Assembly: GCF_000253155.1 (NCBI RefSeq)
Contig: NC_015291.1
Coordinates: forward strand, 963,001 to 1,027,000
Direction of reading: 5' to 3'
DNA: 64,000 nucleotides
From: Streptococcus oralis Uo5
GTDB taxonomy: Bacteria; Bacillota; Bacilli; Lactobacillales; Streptococcaceae
The notes under the pieces are model-generated. The model was not told the origin of the DNA and made no database searches. It was given only the letters and a program-made list of their open reading frames with translations. Below, one piece after another: positions 8,220 to 15,441 of this stretch. The position numbers and the translations under genes are program-made. Positions within the stretch are counted from its first letter, which is position 1, and every line of letters starts with the position of its first letter.

Positions 8220-8592
8220 AATCTCTCCTTAGTTTGTGAAATTCTTCGTCTAAATCATTTCTTTTTTTGCGAAACTCGTTATCGTATTTTTCTCGCTCAT
8301 CTTCGAGTTTAATCCTACAATCTCTGTATACTTGATTCGAAAAGTGTCTCAAATTTTCTATTTCTATAAAATAGTCTCTAACATCATCAGTCGTTGACGA
8401 AAATTTTCTCAAAATATGATACATTTTATCAACTTCTTCGGAAATTAGTTTTTCTAAGTTTGCATTTCGTTCGTCTAGATCAAGGGCTTTGTTATCGAGT
8501 TTCTTCTTTTCTTGATAATATTGGTCTTCTAGAGTAAATAGTTCTCTTTCTTTCTCTTTTATTTCCTCCCATTTTACATCTTTTCTTTCCAT
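8200..8592 (-). CDS. Coiled-coil protein, putative secretion partner of the lipase toxin (Lap-like)
   Basis: This 130-aa protein is strongly charged and predicted to be a long helical hairpin or coiled coil (Glu/Lys/Arg heptad-like runs throughout; no signal peptide). It starts inside the 3' end of the lipase gene (19-base overlap) and ends inside the next gene (20-base overlap), which suggests translational coupling and fixed stoichiometry. I read it as the second of two Lap/TlaA-like partners that would dock on the helical C-terminus of the lipase. No enzymatic motif is visible. Confidence 0.78.
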   Translation of the reverse strand: MERKDVKWEEIKEKERELFTLEDQYYQEKKKLDNKALDLDERNANLEKLISEEVDKMYHILRKFSSTTDDVRDYFIEIENLRHFSNQVYRDCRIKLEDEREKYDNEFRKKRNDLDEEFHKLRRDYASTNE

Positions 8593-9818
8593 TGTCGAAA
8601 CTCCTTGGCTAATTGCTTATCTGTTGCTACTGTTTTTTCGATGACTTCCTGTAATTGTTTATCCAAATTTTCAAATGCTTGGGCGGAAGCATTCATCTTA
8701 GTGGCTGTTTGATTTGTTTCTGTCAGAAACGTATCAATAAACTGTGCTTGAGTGATGCCTTGACTAGCAAAAATGGCATCAACCTCATAGGGAGCTAATG
8801 CTGTGTAGCTCGTAAAGTCGATTTTTGACCAAATTTCTTGTAATTCTTGATTGGCTTTTTTGGCTAAGGCGCTCACTTCATCAGCTCCAGTTCTTGCTGC
8901 CGTAGCCGTAGATGATGATAAGATAGAACCCTGAACTGCATCTAAGTATATTTCCTCAGAGCTACTAATGCCACCTGATGACCATTTTGACTTCAAGTCC
9001 TTGTAATGAGCCATTCCTCGGAGACTGTTGGCATAGGCTCGATAAACGCCACTGATTAAGGGTTTCCCACCTTTACCATCTACAAGTTGACCAGTTACAG
9101 GATCAAACTCCCAGTCACCTATATTGTGGCTAGTTCCGTCAAGCCAATATATGGTATCAGGCATTTCTAAAAATGATTTATTGAATAATTCAGGATGGTT
9201 GAAATCATTTCCAAACACAACAAGATCATAATTTCTTCTATAATCTATAAACATGGCTGGATTTTTATCAATAAATGCTTTTTCTTCATTAGAAAGTGAA
9301 CGATAAAAAAACCAGGCATTGAAGGTTGTCGTAGGTATGTGGTATTTAGCTCCTACCTTTAGCATATAAGATCCTTGTGAATAACCAGAAAGTTGACTAA
9401 CTTCATATTTAGGGTCATCCATAATTCTTTTTACAAATCGGTCTGCTACATAATATTGAGGGGATAAACCTGACTCTCTTTCTGCAACTGCTGTTCCGAC
9501 ATCAATCTTAGTAGGACTCCCAGGGTCCGTTCCCGCAGCAATCACAGCTATACTTTTATAATCTGGTTCACCGTTGACTATTGGTGCAACCGCTAGTCCA
9601 TCAAAACCTGTTTCTTTGTGAGACTTAGTGGCAACAACACGGAATTCTTGACCATCTGAGGTGGTTATAGTGTTAGTTTCATCCGAAGATAACTTATCAT
9701 TTGTTTTGGCTACAACTTTCTTTTCAACTTCCCTTTCAGCATATTCAAAATTTACACTATAAACATTTTTCCCGTGATTTAATTCATTGAGTTGTTTATC
9801 AGTATAAGTGTATACCAT
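8574..9818 (-). CDS. Lipase-fold toxin with C-terminal helical (reverse LXG-like) domain
   Basis: The 414-aa protein has an alpha/beta-hydrolase (class 3 lipase-like) N-terminal domain with the nucleophile elbow GYSQGS (Ser at about residue 147), a preceding strand AVIAAGTD, and later VVFGNDFNHPE and DGTSHNIGDW as candidate Asp and His regions. From about residue 265 to the end it is helical and polar, with FENLD matching the FxxxD type of signal near residue 380. There is no N-terminal signal peptide. A lipase in front of a C-terminal LXG-like helical domain, followed by two small helical partner genes, is the architecture described for the Staphylococcus aureus type VII phospholipase TslA. 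No secretion machinery gene lies in the window. The start codon overlaps the stop of the preceding membrane-anchored gene (TAATG), so the two are coupled. Confidence 0.85.
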   Translation of the reverse strand: MVYTYTDKQLNELNHGKNVYSVNFEYAEREVEKKVVAKTNDKLSSDETNTITTSDGQEFRVVATKSHKETGFDGLAVAPIVNGEPDYKSIAVIAAGTDPGSPTKIDVGTAVAERESGLSPQYYVADRFVKRIMDDPKYEVSQLSGYSQGSYMLKVGAKYHIPTTTFNAWFFYRSLSNEEKAFIDKNPAMFIDYRRNYDLVVFGNDFNHPELFNKSFLEMPDTIYWLDGTSHNIGDWEFDPVTGQLVDGKGGKPLISGVYRAYANSLRGMAHYKDLKSKWSSGGISSSEEIYLDAVQGSILSSSTATAARTGADEVSALAKKANQELQEIWSKIDFTSYTALAPYEVDAIFASQGITQAQFIDTFLTETNQTATKMNASAQAFENLDKQLQEVIEKTVATDKQLAKEFRQWKEKM

Positions 9819-10249
9819 TAATATTCTCCTTCTGAACCATCTGAATAAATAATTTTTGTGAGTTTACTAGTCTTACCCAAGTGACTATTTAAAAATTCTC
9901 GGTCCTCTTTTCTATTCTCTCTCTCTAAAGATACATCAGAAATACGTTTATCTTTTTTTGAATAATTAATTTTATATTTTATGCTTCTCTCGTTAAAATA
10001 TAGTTCAACTACGCAAGTCCAACTTCCTGGAGGATTTGTGTAGTTTGCATTAGAAAATCTAATTTCTTCAATACCCTCATAACTATTTTTTAAAGTTTCA
10101 ACCAAACTAACTTCATATTCTCTATTTCGACGTTCTTCTTGAGATTTTCCTAACATACTAAACATAAAAAGACCTCCTACTGTGATGGCTACGAGTAACA
10201 AAACGATTAGTAGACTTTTATAACTTTTTTTAGTGCTGGAATTGTTCAT
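9818..10249 (-). CDS. Membrane-anchored putative immunity protein, copy 1 (next to toxin)
   Basis: The 143-aa protein has a Lys-rich start, one membrane segment (about residues 12-32, SLLIVLLLVAITVGGLFMF) and an outward-facing domain beginning SQEERRNREYEVSLV and containing the conserved YTNPPGSWTC segment. There is no lipobox Cys, so it is a membrane-anchored rather than lipid-anchored protein. It is one of three tandem paralogues and the one directly coupled to the lipase toxin gene (TAATG). A lipase acting on membranes from outside would need an immunity protein placed this way; the S. aureus analogue TilA is a lipoprotein. Function is inferred from context only. Confidence 0.8.
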   Translation of the reverse strand: MNNSSTKKSYKSLLIVLLLVAITVGGLFMFSMLGKSQEERRNREYEVSLVETLKNSYEGIEEIRFSNANYTNPPGSWTCVVELYFNERSIKYKINYSKKDKRISDVSLERENRKEDREFLNSHLGKTSKLTKIIYSDGSEGEY

Positions 10250-10357
10250 TTAAGCTTTTCTCCTTTTTCTCCTTGAAAATTCTTCGTTCACACTATAAAC
10301 AGCATAATCTTGGTTTAAATTATTCAAGTGTTCATCAGTATATTGGAAATTCATCAT
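10250..10357 (-). pseudogene. 5' stub of a lipase toxin gene (35 codons)
   Basis: Between immunity copies 2 and 1 a 35-codon frame starts at an ATG overlapping the copy 2 stop (ATGA). It reads MMNFQYTDEHLNNLNQDY..., closely resembling the first residues of the intact toxin (MVYTYTDKQLNELNHGKNVY). After about 24 codons it runs into an Arg/Lys-rich tail that contains the ribosome site (AAAAAGGAG) of the next immunity gene, and its TAA touches that gene's ATG. It is a deletion remnant: toxin 5' end retained, body lost. Confidence 0.8.
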
Positions 10358-10779
10358 AGTTCTCCTTGCTCACTATCAGAATAAGTAATTTTCACTGACT
10401 TTAAAGTTTGCCCTTTATGAGTTTCTAAATACTGCCAATCTTCGTTTGTTTCTTGACGACCACCATAATTGGTTTTATAACTTAAATGGTGATTAATCCC
10501 ATATTTAAGAGTTTTTTTATCAATAAACTTAATTTCGACATCACAAGACCATGATCCCGGTGGGTTTGTATAATCAGGTTTCGTAATCTTAATCTCCTCA
10601 ATACCTTGGTAAGAATTTTTTAAAGCATTCACCAAACTAACTTCATACTCTCTATTCCGACGCTCTTCTTGGGATTTCCCAAACATAGAAAACATAAAAA
10701 CACCTCCTGCTGTGATGGTTGCGAGTAACAAAACGATTAATAGCCATTTATGACTTTTTTTATTGCTGGAAATGTTCAT
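10354..10779 (-). CDS. Membrane-anchored putative immunity protein, copy 2
   Basis: This 141-aa paralogue of the protein next to the toxin has a nearly identical N-terminal half (membrane segment about residues 13-33, then SQEERRNREYEVSLVNALKN, YTNPPGSW). It differs in the C-terminal half (YGINHHLSYKTNYGGRQE). A conserved anchor with a divergent outer half is what one expects of immunity proteins matched to different toxin variants. It has lost its adjacent toxin; only the 5' stub remains. Confidence 0.8.
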   Translation of the reverse strand: MNISSNKKSHKWLLIVLLLATITAGGVFMFSMFGKSQEERRNREYEVSLVNALKNSYQGIEEIKITKPDYTNPPGSWSCDVEIKFIDKKTLKYGINHHLSYKTNYGGRQETNEDWQYLETHKGQTLKSVKITYSDSEQGEL

Positions 10780-10884
10780 TTAAGCTTTCCTCCTTTTTCT
10801 ACTTGAAAACTCTTCATTTACAATATAAATAGCAAAATCTTGGTTTAAAATATTCAATTGAATATCAGTATAATTAAATACTAT
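10780..10884 (-). pseudogene. 5' stub of a lipase toxin gene with lost start codon
   Basis: The 34-codon frame between immunity copies 3 and 2 reads VFNYTDIQLNILNQDFAIY..., homologous to the toxin N-terminus. The position of the ATG is ATA here (TAATA instead of TAATG after the copy 3 stop), so it should not be translated. The tail has the same RRKRRKA-type ending as the other stub (SSRKRRKA) and again supplies the ribosome site of the following gene. Confidence 0.75.
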
Positions 10885-11306
10885 TACTGTTCCCTTCTTT
10901 CTTTGTTAGAGTATGTAACTGTAACTGTATTAGTCGTTATTCCTTTTCTTCGGTTAAGAAAATCTCGCTGTCCATAAGTCATACTACCATTGTAATTTTC
11001 TATCTCATCTAAGTTATGTGGAATTCCATAGAATATTTTTTCCCCATCTTCAAACAAAATATCAACCTTACAAGACCAGTCACCAGGAGGGTTCGTATAT
11101 GTTGGATTGGAAATTTTGATTTCTTCTATCCCTTCATATGAATTCTTTAAGGCATTCACCAAACTAACTTCATACTCTCTATTTCGACGTTCCTCTTGAG
11201 ACTTCCCTAACATGCTAAACATAAAAACACCTCCTGTTGTGATGGCTACGAGTAACAAAACGATTAGTAGTTTTATATATCTTTTTTTATTGCTGGAAAT
11301 ATTCAT
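10884..11306 (-). CDS. Membrane-anchored putative immunity protein, copy 3 (promoter-proximal)
   Basis: This 140-aa paralogue has the same membrane anchor (about residues 13-33), SQEERRNREYEVSLV and YTNPPGDWSC, with its own variable second half. It is the first gene of the operon, directly behind a promoter. Start-to-start distances between the three copies are 530 and 527 bases, showing duplication of a unit made of one immunity gene plus the toxin 5' end. Confidence 0.8.
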   Translation of the reverse strand: MNISSNKKRYIKLLIVLLLVAITTGGVFMFSMLGKSQEERRNREYEVSLVNALKNSYEGIEEIKISNPTYTNPPGDWSCKVDILFEDGEKIFYGIPHNLDEIENYNGSMTYGQRDFLNRRKGITTNTVTVTYSNKERREQ

Positions 11307-11328
11307 TTAAGCTTTTCTCCTTTTTCTT

Positions 11329-11356
11329 ATTATACAATATTTTAAATTAATTTTAA
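11329..11356 (-). promoter_or_regulatory. Promoter of the lipase toxin/immunity operon
   Basis: On the - strand a consensus -10 TATAAT (11334-11329) is preceded at 16 bases by TTAAAA (11356-11351). The AAAAAGGAG ribosome site and ATG of immunity copy 3 follow within 25 bases, so the leader is very short. The block from AAGGAG to ATG is the same as behind the two stubs. Confidence 0.6.
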
Positions 11357-11365
11357 CTATATAAG

Positions 11366-11401
11366 AAGTAAAAACCGATCTCATTGCTGAAAACGGTTTT
11401 T
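11366..11401 (-). terminator. Terminator of the clcA transcript
   Basis: On the - strand AAAACCG pairs with CGGTTTT around a 16-base loop and is followed by TTTT AC, 55 bases beyond the clcA stop. It insulates the toxin operon promoter from upstream readthrough. Confidence 0.6.
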
Positions 11402-11424
11402 AAAAGTATTAAATTACAATCTCG

Positions 11425-11450
11425 ATTTACATAATTTATATTATGTAAAT
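11425..11450. repeat. Perfect palindrome ATTTACATAA/TTATGTAAAT
   Basis: Two perfect 10-base arms flank TTTATA, six bases beyond the clcA stop. It is the best of three related palindromes (others 1581-1606 and 6694-6715). It could be a weak terminator stem or a protein-binding site. Confidence 0.45.
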
Positions 11451-11455
11451 ATCAT

Positions 11456-13012
11456 CTACAACAACAAATCTTTGACTTTTCCAATTTCACTTTTTGGAAT
11501 CACTAGGTGAATCATATCACCCAGATACATTCTAGTTGAGCCGTTAACGGTTTGGCTTTTGCCATTATGGACTTGGGTGGTGATGAGTACGTTATGTGGC
11601 AAGTTGAGCTCGTGAACCTGTTTTCCTGCTATTTTATCTGATACAGGGATTTCAATGAGGGTGACTTCTCCTTCATCTGTCGCTTCTTCTGGCAGCATTT
11701 TTTCGAGCATGGCCTCATAGACTGGAGCACCCTTGAGCAGATCCATAACAATGTAGGCGACTAAGGTCACTAAGCCAAGTGGCATGAGGTTTCGAATGTC
11801 CCCTACCATCTCAGTAACAAGTATCATAGCGGTTAAGGGAGCCTTGGAAATTGCCCCAAAGTAGCCACTCATTCCCAGAATGACAAATATAGGGAATTGT
11901 TCCTGACTGACAAGCCCAAGATTGACACAAATGACACCAACTAGGGCACCAAGTAAGGAACCGAGCGCCAAAATGGGTAGGAAAATTCCTCCTGGGAGGC
12001 CACTTCCATAGCTAATCATGCTCCAAACAAAGCGAATCAAAAAGTAAGCTAATAGTACTTGAAAACTAAAATTTTGCTCAGTCAAGGAAAGAACGACCTG
12101 ATTTCCACCACCGAGAATTTGTGGCAAGAAAATCCCGACTGGTATGATAAGGATAAAGGCTAGGATTGGATAATAAGCTCTATCCAAATGGATTTTTTGA
12201 CCAATCCAGTCATAAATTTGACCAACATTGAGTACAGCTTTCTCATAGAGAAAACCAGAGAGCCCGAGAAAAACTCCCATAAGGAGGTAAATCCAATACT
12301 GGTCTAGGTTCATGAGAGGAATGTTGTCTGGCATATCCAGTACGGGTGTTAGACCAAATATGAGTAATGAGACAAAGTTTGCTACGATGCTGGCTGCTAG
12401 AGTCGAGACCCAGAAAAAACGTGAAAAATGGTGATAGACTTCTTCTACAACAAAGAGGAGACCTGCAATCGGTGCATTAAAGGCAGCGGCTAATCCTGCA
12501 GCAGCACCACTGGCAATCAGGGAACGTTCCTCTACTGGGCTAGATTTGAGCCACTTGGCTATGCCTTTACCACCAACTGCTCCAAGTTGAATACTTGGCC
12601 CTTCTCGACCTAGCATAAGGCCACTGGCAATAGCAAGAATACCTAGGATATATTTTTTCCAGAGGACACTCCACCAGTTGAGACTCATCAGTCCCTTTAG
12701 TTCAGCTTCAACTTGAGGAATTCCTGAACCCTTGATATCTTTTTCTGACCGAGTTAGTTTCGCGCTAAGCCAGCAAACTATTACGTAAAATAGGCCAATG
12801 ATAAAAAGATTGCGCACTAAGTGCGCTTGATCTTGATAGAGTCCTTGTATCAGATGGAAACCCTTTTCGATTAAGAAACGAAAAGATCCGACGATTAGCC
12901 CGACGACGAGACCAACAATGATTCCTCGTCCAACTTGGGATAATATGGTGCTTGAGGCAAAGGCAAATTCTTTCTTGGAACTGAGTGTTTCTGACTGATC
13001 CTCCATAATCAT
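11456..13012 (-). CDS. clcA: ClC-family H+/Cl- exchange transporter with C-terminal RCK_C domain
   Basis: This membrane transporter exchanges chloride for protons. The 518-aa protein carries the three ClC selectivity motifs in order: GSGIPQVE, GREGPSIQLGA (with the gating Glu) and GLPGGIFLP. An internal proton-path Glu is plausible in LLFVVEEVYHHF. About ten hydrophobic helices span residues 25-420. The last 75 residues (VTLIEIPVSDKIAGKQV... GDMIHLVIP) form a TrkA-C/RCK_C domain, a regulatory ligand-binding module found in a subset of ClC proteins. The stop of the next upstream gene (rnhB) is 6 bases away, so they are likely co-transcribed. The exact start (MIMEDQ versus MEDQ) is unsure. Confidence 0.93.
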   Translation of the reverse strand: MIMEDQSETLSSKKEFAFASSTILSQVGRGIIVGLVVGLIVGSFRFLIEKGFHLIQGLYQDQAHLVRNLFIIGLFYVIVCWLSAKLTRSEKDIKGSGIPQVEAELKGLMSLNWWSVLWKKYILGILAIASGLMLGREGPSIQLGAVGGKGIAKWLKSSPVEERSLIASGAAAGLAAAFNAPIAGLLFVVEEVYHHFSRFFWVSTLAASIVANFVSLLIFGLTPVLDMPDNIPLMNLDQYWIYLLMGVFLGLSGFLYEKAVLNVGQIYDWIGQKIHLDRAYYPILAFILIIPVGIFLPQILGGGNQVVLSLTEQNFSFQVLLAYFLIRFVWSMISYGSGLPGGIFLPILALGSLLGALVGVICVNLGLVSQEQFPIFVILGMSGYFGAISKAPLTAMILVTEMVGDIRNLMPLGLVTLVAYIVMDLLKGAPVYEAMLEKMLPEEATDEGEVTLIEIPVSDKIAGKQVHELNLPHNVLITTQVHNGKSQTVNGSTRMYLGDMIHLVIPKSEIGKVKDLLL

Positions 13013-13018
13013 TTCCTC

Positions 13019-13807
13019 TTACTTGTCTTTCTTAGTTGAAACCAGTGTTTTGACTGGTTCAAAACTGGTTCGGTGGATTGGGGTGACACCTAGTTTTTCT
13101 AGTCCTTCTAGATGTTTAGCTGTTCCATAACCTGCATTAGCTGTAAAATCATAGCCGGGATATTGGTTGTCATATTCCTTCATCAATTCATCCCGTGTCA
13201 CCTTGGCTACTATAGATGCGGCTGCGATTGAGAGGGAGTTGGCATCTCCTTTAATGATTGCTGTTTGAAGAATCGGCAACTCCAGTTTCATGGCATCAAT
13301 CAAGAGGTGCTCAGGTTGCGGACTGAGCTGGGAGATTGCTTCCTTCATAGCTAGTTTAGTAGCTTCATAGATATTGACTTGGTCAATGACTTCATTATCC
13401 ATGATACCAATACCGATTGCCAAAGCTTGGTCTTGAACAGCATGATAAATTTCCAGATGTTTCTTTTTGGGGATTTTTTTACTATCGTTGAGGCCTTTAA
13501 TCTTACATTTTTTAGGTAAAATAACAGCTGCAGCAACTACAGGGCCAGCCAGAGGACCACGGCCGACCTCGTCAACACCTGCAATTAGGCTCAATCCTTG
13601 CTTATACAGTTCTTTTTCATAGGAAAGCATAGTTTCTAGGCGAAGGTCTTCATCCAGTTCAGCCTGAATGGCTTTTTTACGCTTGTTGATTTCCTTTTGA
13701 ACTCCAGAACGAGGATCTTTTTCCAGTTCAGGAAAAAGGGGATTGTCTAATTCTTTGACAGTGGCAAGAAGGTCTTTGATTTCTTTAATCGTCGTCATCG
13801 ATGTCAT
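13019..13807 (-). CDS. rnhB: Ribonuclease HII
   Basis: RNase HII cuts the RNA strand of RNA-DNA hybrids and removes single ribonucleotides from DNA. The 262-aa protein has an N-terminal extension of about 70 residues typical of Firmicutes, then the catalytic start [20 protein letters not shown] (Asp-Glu pair), the later DAMKLELP (Asp) and the C-terminal [11 protein letters not shown] and HRTSFEPVK segments. It starts 22 bases inside the end of rbgA, so translation is probably coupled; an internal Met (MTTIKEI) is an alternative start that lessens the overlap. Confidence 0.96.
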   Translation of the reverse strand: MTSMTTIKEIKDLLATVKELDNPLFPELEKDPRSGVQKEINKRKKAIQAELDEDLRLETMLSYEKELYKQGLSLIAGVDEVGRGPLAGPVVAAAVILPKKCKIKGLNDSKKIPKKKHLEIYHAVQDQALAIGIGIMDNEVIDQVNIYEATKLAMKEAISQLSPQPEHLLIDAMKLELPILQTAIIKGDANSLSIAAASIVAKVTRDELMKEYDNQYPGYDFTANAGYGTAKHLEGLEKLGVTPIHRTSFEPVKTLVSTKKDK

Positions 13808-14636
13808 CCAATGTATCTAAGGTATAGTTACCGAGCTTTCCATCACGGACTTCATTTACAAAGAGGCTGTAAAAGCGGTCGTAGTCGTCTCGGAAACCAA
13901 GGGCACGTGTCATATCCATGATGATAACAGGTGCTTCTTCTTCTATCTTCATTTGTTTGAAGCGTTCAGCTAGCTTTTCTGGATAATGTTTTTTGAAATA
14001 ATCAAGACCAAAAATGGTCACTTCATCCATAGGAAGCAACTGGTCTTTAATGGCTCCAGTCAAGGCTAGTTTCAAAGCAACGGTTTCGTCTTCAAATTTA
14101 GGCCAGAGAATCCCTGGTGTGTCTAAAATTTCAAGGTCTTTATTGGTTTTAAGCCATTGTTGCCCCTTGGTAACACCTGGTTTATTGCCTACAACCGCAA
14201 TCTTTTTCCCAGCCAAACGGTTCATGAGAGTTGACTTACCGGCATTTGGAATTCCGATAATCATGGTCCGCAAGGTTTCGATCTTGATACCTCGTTCTTT
14301 CTGGCGTGCAATCTTATCAGCCATGAGCTTTTTAGCGGCATCAGTAACAACTTTTACAGTCACTTGCTCTTTGGAGTTGATAGCCAGAGTTTGGATTCCC
14401 TGTGATTCAAAATACTGACGCCATTCTTTGGTCATTGCGGGGTCAGCCAGATCTGCCTTATTCAAAATCAAAAGCTTTGGTTTATCCCCAACAATCTTAG
14501 TTAACATAGGATTTTGACTAGATAAAGGTAGCCTAGCATCCACCAAAATCGTCACAAAATCAACAAATTTTAAATTCTCCTGAACTTGCCGCCGAGCCTT
14601 AGACATGTGACCCGGAAACCATTGAATAGTAGCCAT
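13785..14636 (-). CDS. rbgA: Ribosome biogenesis GTPase RbgA (YlqF)
   Basis: RbgA is a circularly permuted GTPase needed for late assembly of the 50S ribosomal subunit. The 283-aa protein starts with [14 protein letters not shown], a family hallmark, and shows the permuted order G4 ([10 protein letters not shown]), G1 ([17 protein letters not shown]), G2-region (GVTKGQQW) and G3 ([10 protein letters not shown]). The C-terminal helical domain (about 200-280) binds the ribosome. It precedes and overlaps rnhB, a gene pair conserved in streptococci. A hairpin with a poly-T tract lies just upstream of its start. Confidence 0.96.
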   Translation of the reverse strand: MATIQWFPGHMSKARRQVQENLKFVDFVTILVDARLPLSSQNPMLTKIVGDKPKLLILNKADLADPAMTKEWRQYFESQGIQTLAINSKEQVTVKVVTDAAKKLMADKIARQKERGIKIETLRTMIIGIPNAGKSTLMNRLAGKKIAVVGNKPGVTKGQQWLKTNKDLEILDTPGILWPKFEDETVALKLALTGAIKDQLLPMDEVTIFGLDYFKKHYPEKLAERFKQMKIEEEAPVIIMDMTRALGFRDDYDRFYSLFVNEVRDGKLGNYTLDTLDDIDDDD

Positions 14637-14656
14637 AATATTTTCCCCTTCCGACT

Positions 14657-14693
14657 AAAAAAAACGTAGTAAAAACGTTTTCTTTCTTACTAC
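14657..14693 (-). terminator. Hairpin with eight Ts in front of rbgA (terminator or attenuator)
   Basis: On the - strand GTAGTAA pairs with TTACTAC around a 14-base loop that contains AACGTT, and a run of eight Ts follows. It lies 20 bases upstream of the rbgA start and not behind any - strand gene, so it may attenuate rbgA. A possible extended -10 (TGATAGAAT, 14696-14704) would start transcription inside the 5' arm, which would prevent folding. Unresolved. Confidence 0.4.
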
Positions 14694-14792
14694 CTATTCT
14701 ATCATAAATGAGGAACTTTTGCACAGGCTTTGACCACAATAAATGACAAATAGTATAGGTGCGAAACATCCTTGATGCCAGTCAGGATTTAC

Positions 14793-14831
14793 TTGACTTT
14801 TTTTGCTAACAGGTATATACTTAGTGTATAC
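14793..14831 (+). promoter_or_regulatory. Promoter and palindromic operator of the toxin-antitoxin pair
   Basis: TTGACT (14793-14798), 17 bases, TATACT (14816-14821) forms a near-consensus promoter. The inverted repeat GTATA...TATAC (14813-14831) covers the -10, as expected for autorepression by an AbrB-type antitoxin. A GGAGG ribosome site and ATG follow 21 bases later. Confidence 0.7.
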
Positions 14832-14851
14832 TAATTCGTGGAGGTAGAGCA

Positions 14852-15067
14852 ATGAATACAGTAAAGACTCGGAAGGTAGGGAATTCTCTCACTGTGACCA
14901 TTCCTAAAAATTTAGGTATGACAGAAGGTCAAGAAATGGTTGTCTACAAAGGGATTGACGGAGTCATTGTCTTAGCTCCAAAACTGAAAGATCCTTTTGA
15001 TGGGATTACTGATTTGAGAATGACAAATGATTTTGAAGGGGTAAGATCACTTGATAGCGAAATCTGA
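14852..15067 (+). CDS. AbrB/MazE-family antitoxin
   Basis: This 71-aa protein has the swapped-hairpin AbrB DNA-binding fold: TVKTRKVGNSLTVTIPKNLG at residues 3-22. The C-terminal tail (DLRMTNDFEGVRSLDSEI) is acidic, as expected for the toxin-neutralising end of MazE/PemI antitoxins. It is transcribed on the + strand, against its neighbours, from its own promoter with an overlapping palindrome, and its end overlaps the toxin gene by 17 bases. Confidence 0.88.
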   Translation: MNTVKTRKVGNSLTVTIPKNLGMTEGQEMVVYKGIDGVIVLAPKLKDPFDGITDLRMTNDFEGVRSLDSEI

Positions 15068-15407
15068 GTATATTCCTGAAAAGCAGGATATCATTTGGCT
15101 GGACTTTGATCCATCAGTCGGTCGGGAGATTCAGAAAAGGCGACCTGCCTTGGTAGTTTCTAGGAGAGAATATGCCTTGCAAACTGGATTTGTGGCTGTC
15201 TGTCCTATCACTCACGGCCAACGTCGTTTGGCAGAAAAAGGCTTGCTCGTTCCTGTCTCATCGGACAAGGTAGATGGCGCTGTCAATCCATTTCAACTGT
15301 ATACCTTTGATTTTCGGATGCGTAATGCTCAAAAAATAACAAGAATGGACACACAATGTTTTCAGAAAGTCGTCCAACTTTACCAGTACATATTTGGTGA
15401 TACTTAA
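15051..15407 (+). CDS. MazF/PemK-family endoribonuclease toxin
   Basis: This 118-aa toxin is of the PemK/MazF fold, which cleaves mRNA at short sequences. It shows QDIIWLDFDPSVGREIQKRRPALVVS, the family start (Arg of the R-RPALVVS segment), and AVCPITHGQRR in the middle (Thr/Ser position preceding the conserved loop). The best start is TTG at 15051, inside the antitoxin gene, preceded at a suitable distance by AAGGGG. The rare start and overlap would keep toxin below antitoxin levels. An intrinsic terminator begins at the stop. Confidence 0.88.
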   Translation: MIAKSEYIPEKQDIIWLDFDPSVGREIQKRRPALVVSRREYALQTGFVAVCPITHGQRRLAEKGLLVPVSSDKVDGAVNPFQLYTFDFRMRNAQKITRMDTQCFQKVVQLYQYIFGDT

Positions 15408-15441
15408 ATCCTACCATGCATAGACAAGGTAGGATTTTTTC
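15407..15441. terminator. Terminator of the toxin-antitoxin pair
   Basis: AATCCTACC pairs with GGTAGGATT around a 12-base loop followed by TTTT. It sits between the convergent toxin gene and the 15441 gene and may serve both. Confidence 0.8.

Noticed and set aside
7929..11306. Prophage remnant
   Set aside because: No phage structural, lysis or replication genes; the genes instead form a toxin, partner and immunity layout.
14014..14418. A 134-codon + strand frame across rbgA
   Set aside because: Antisense shadow of the conserved GTPase motifs; composition is not protein-like.
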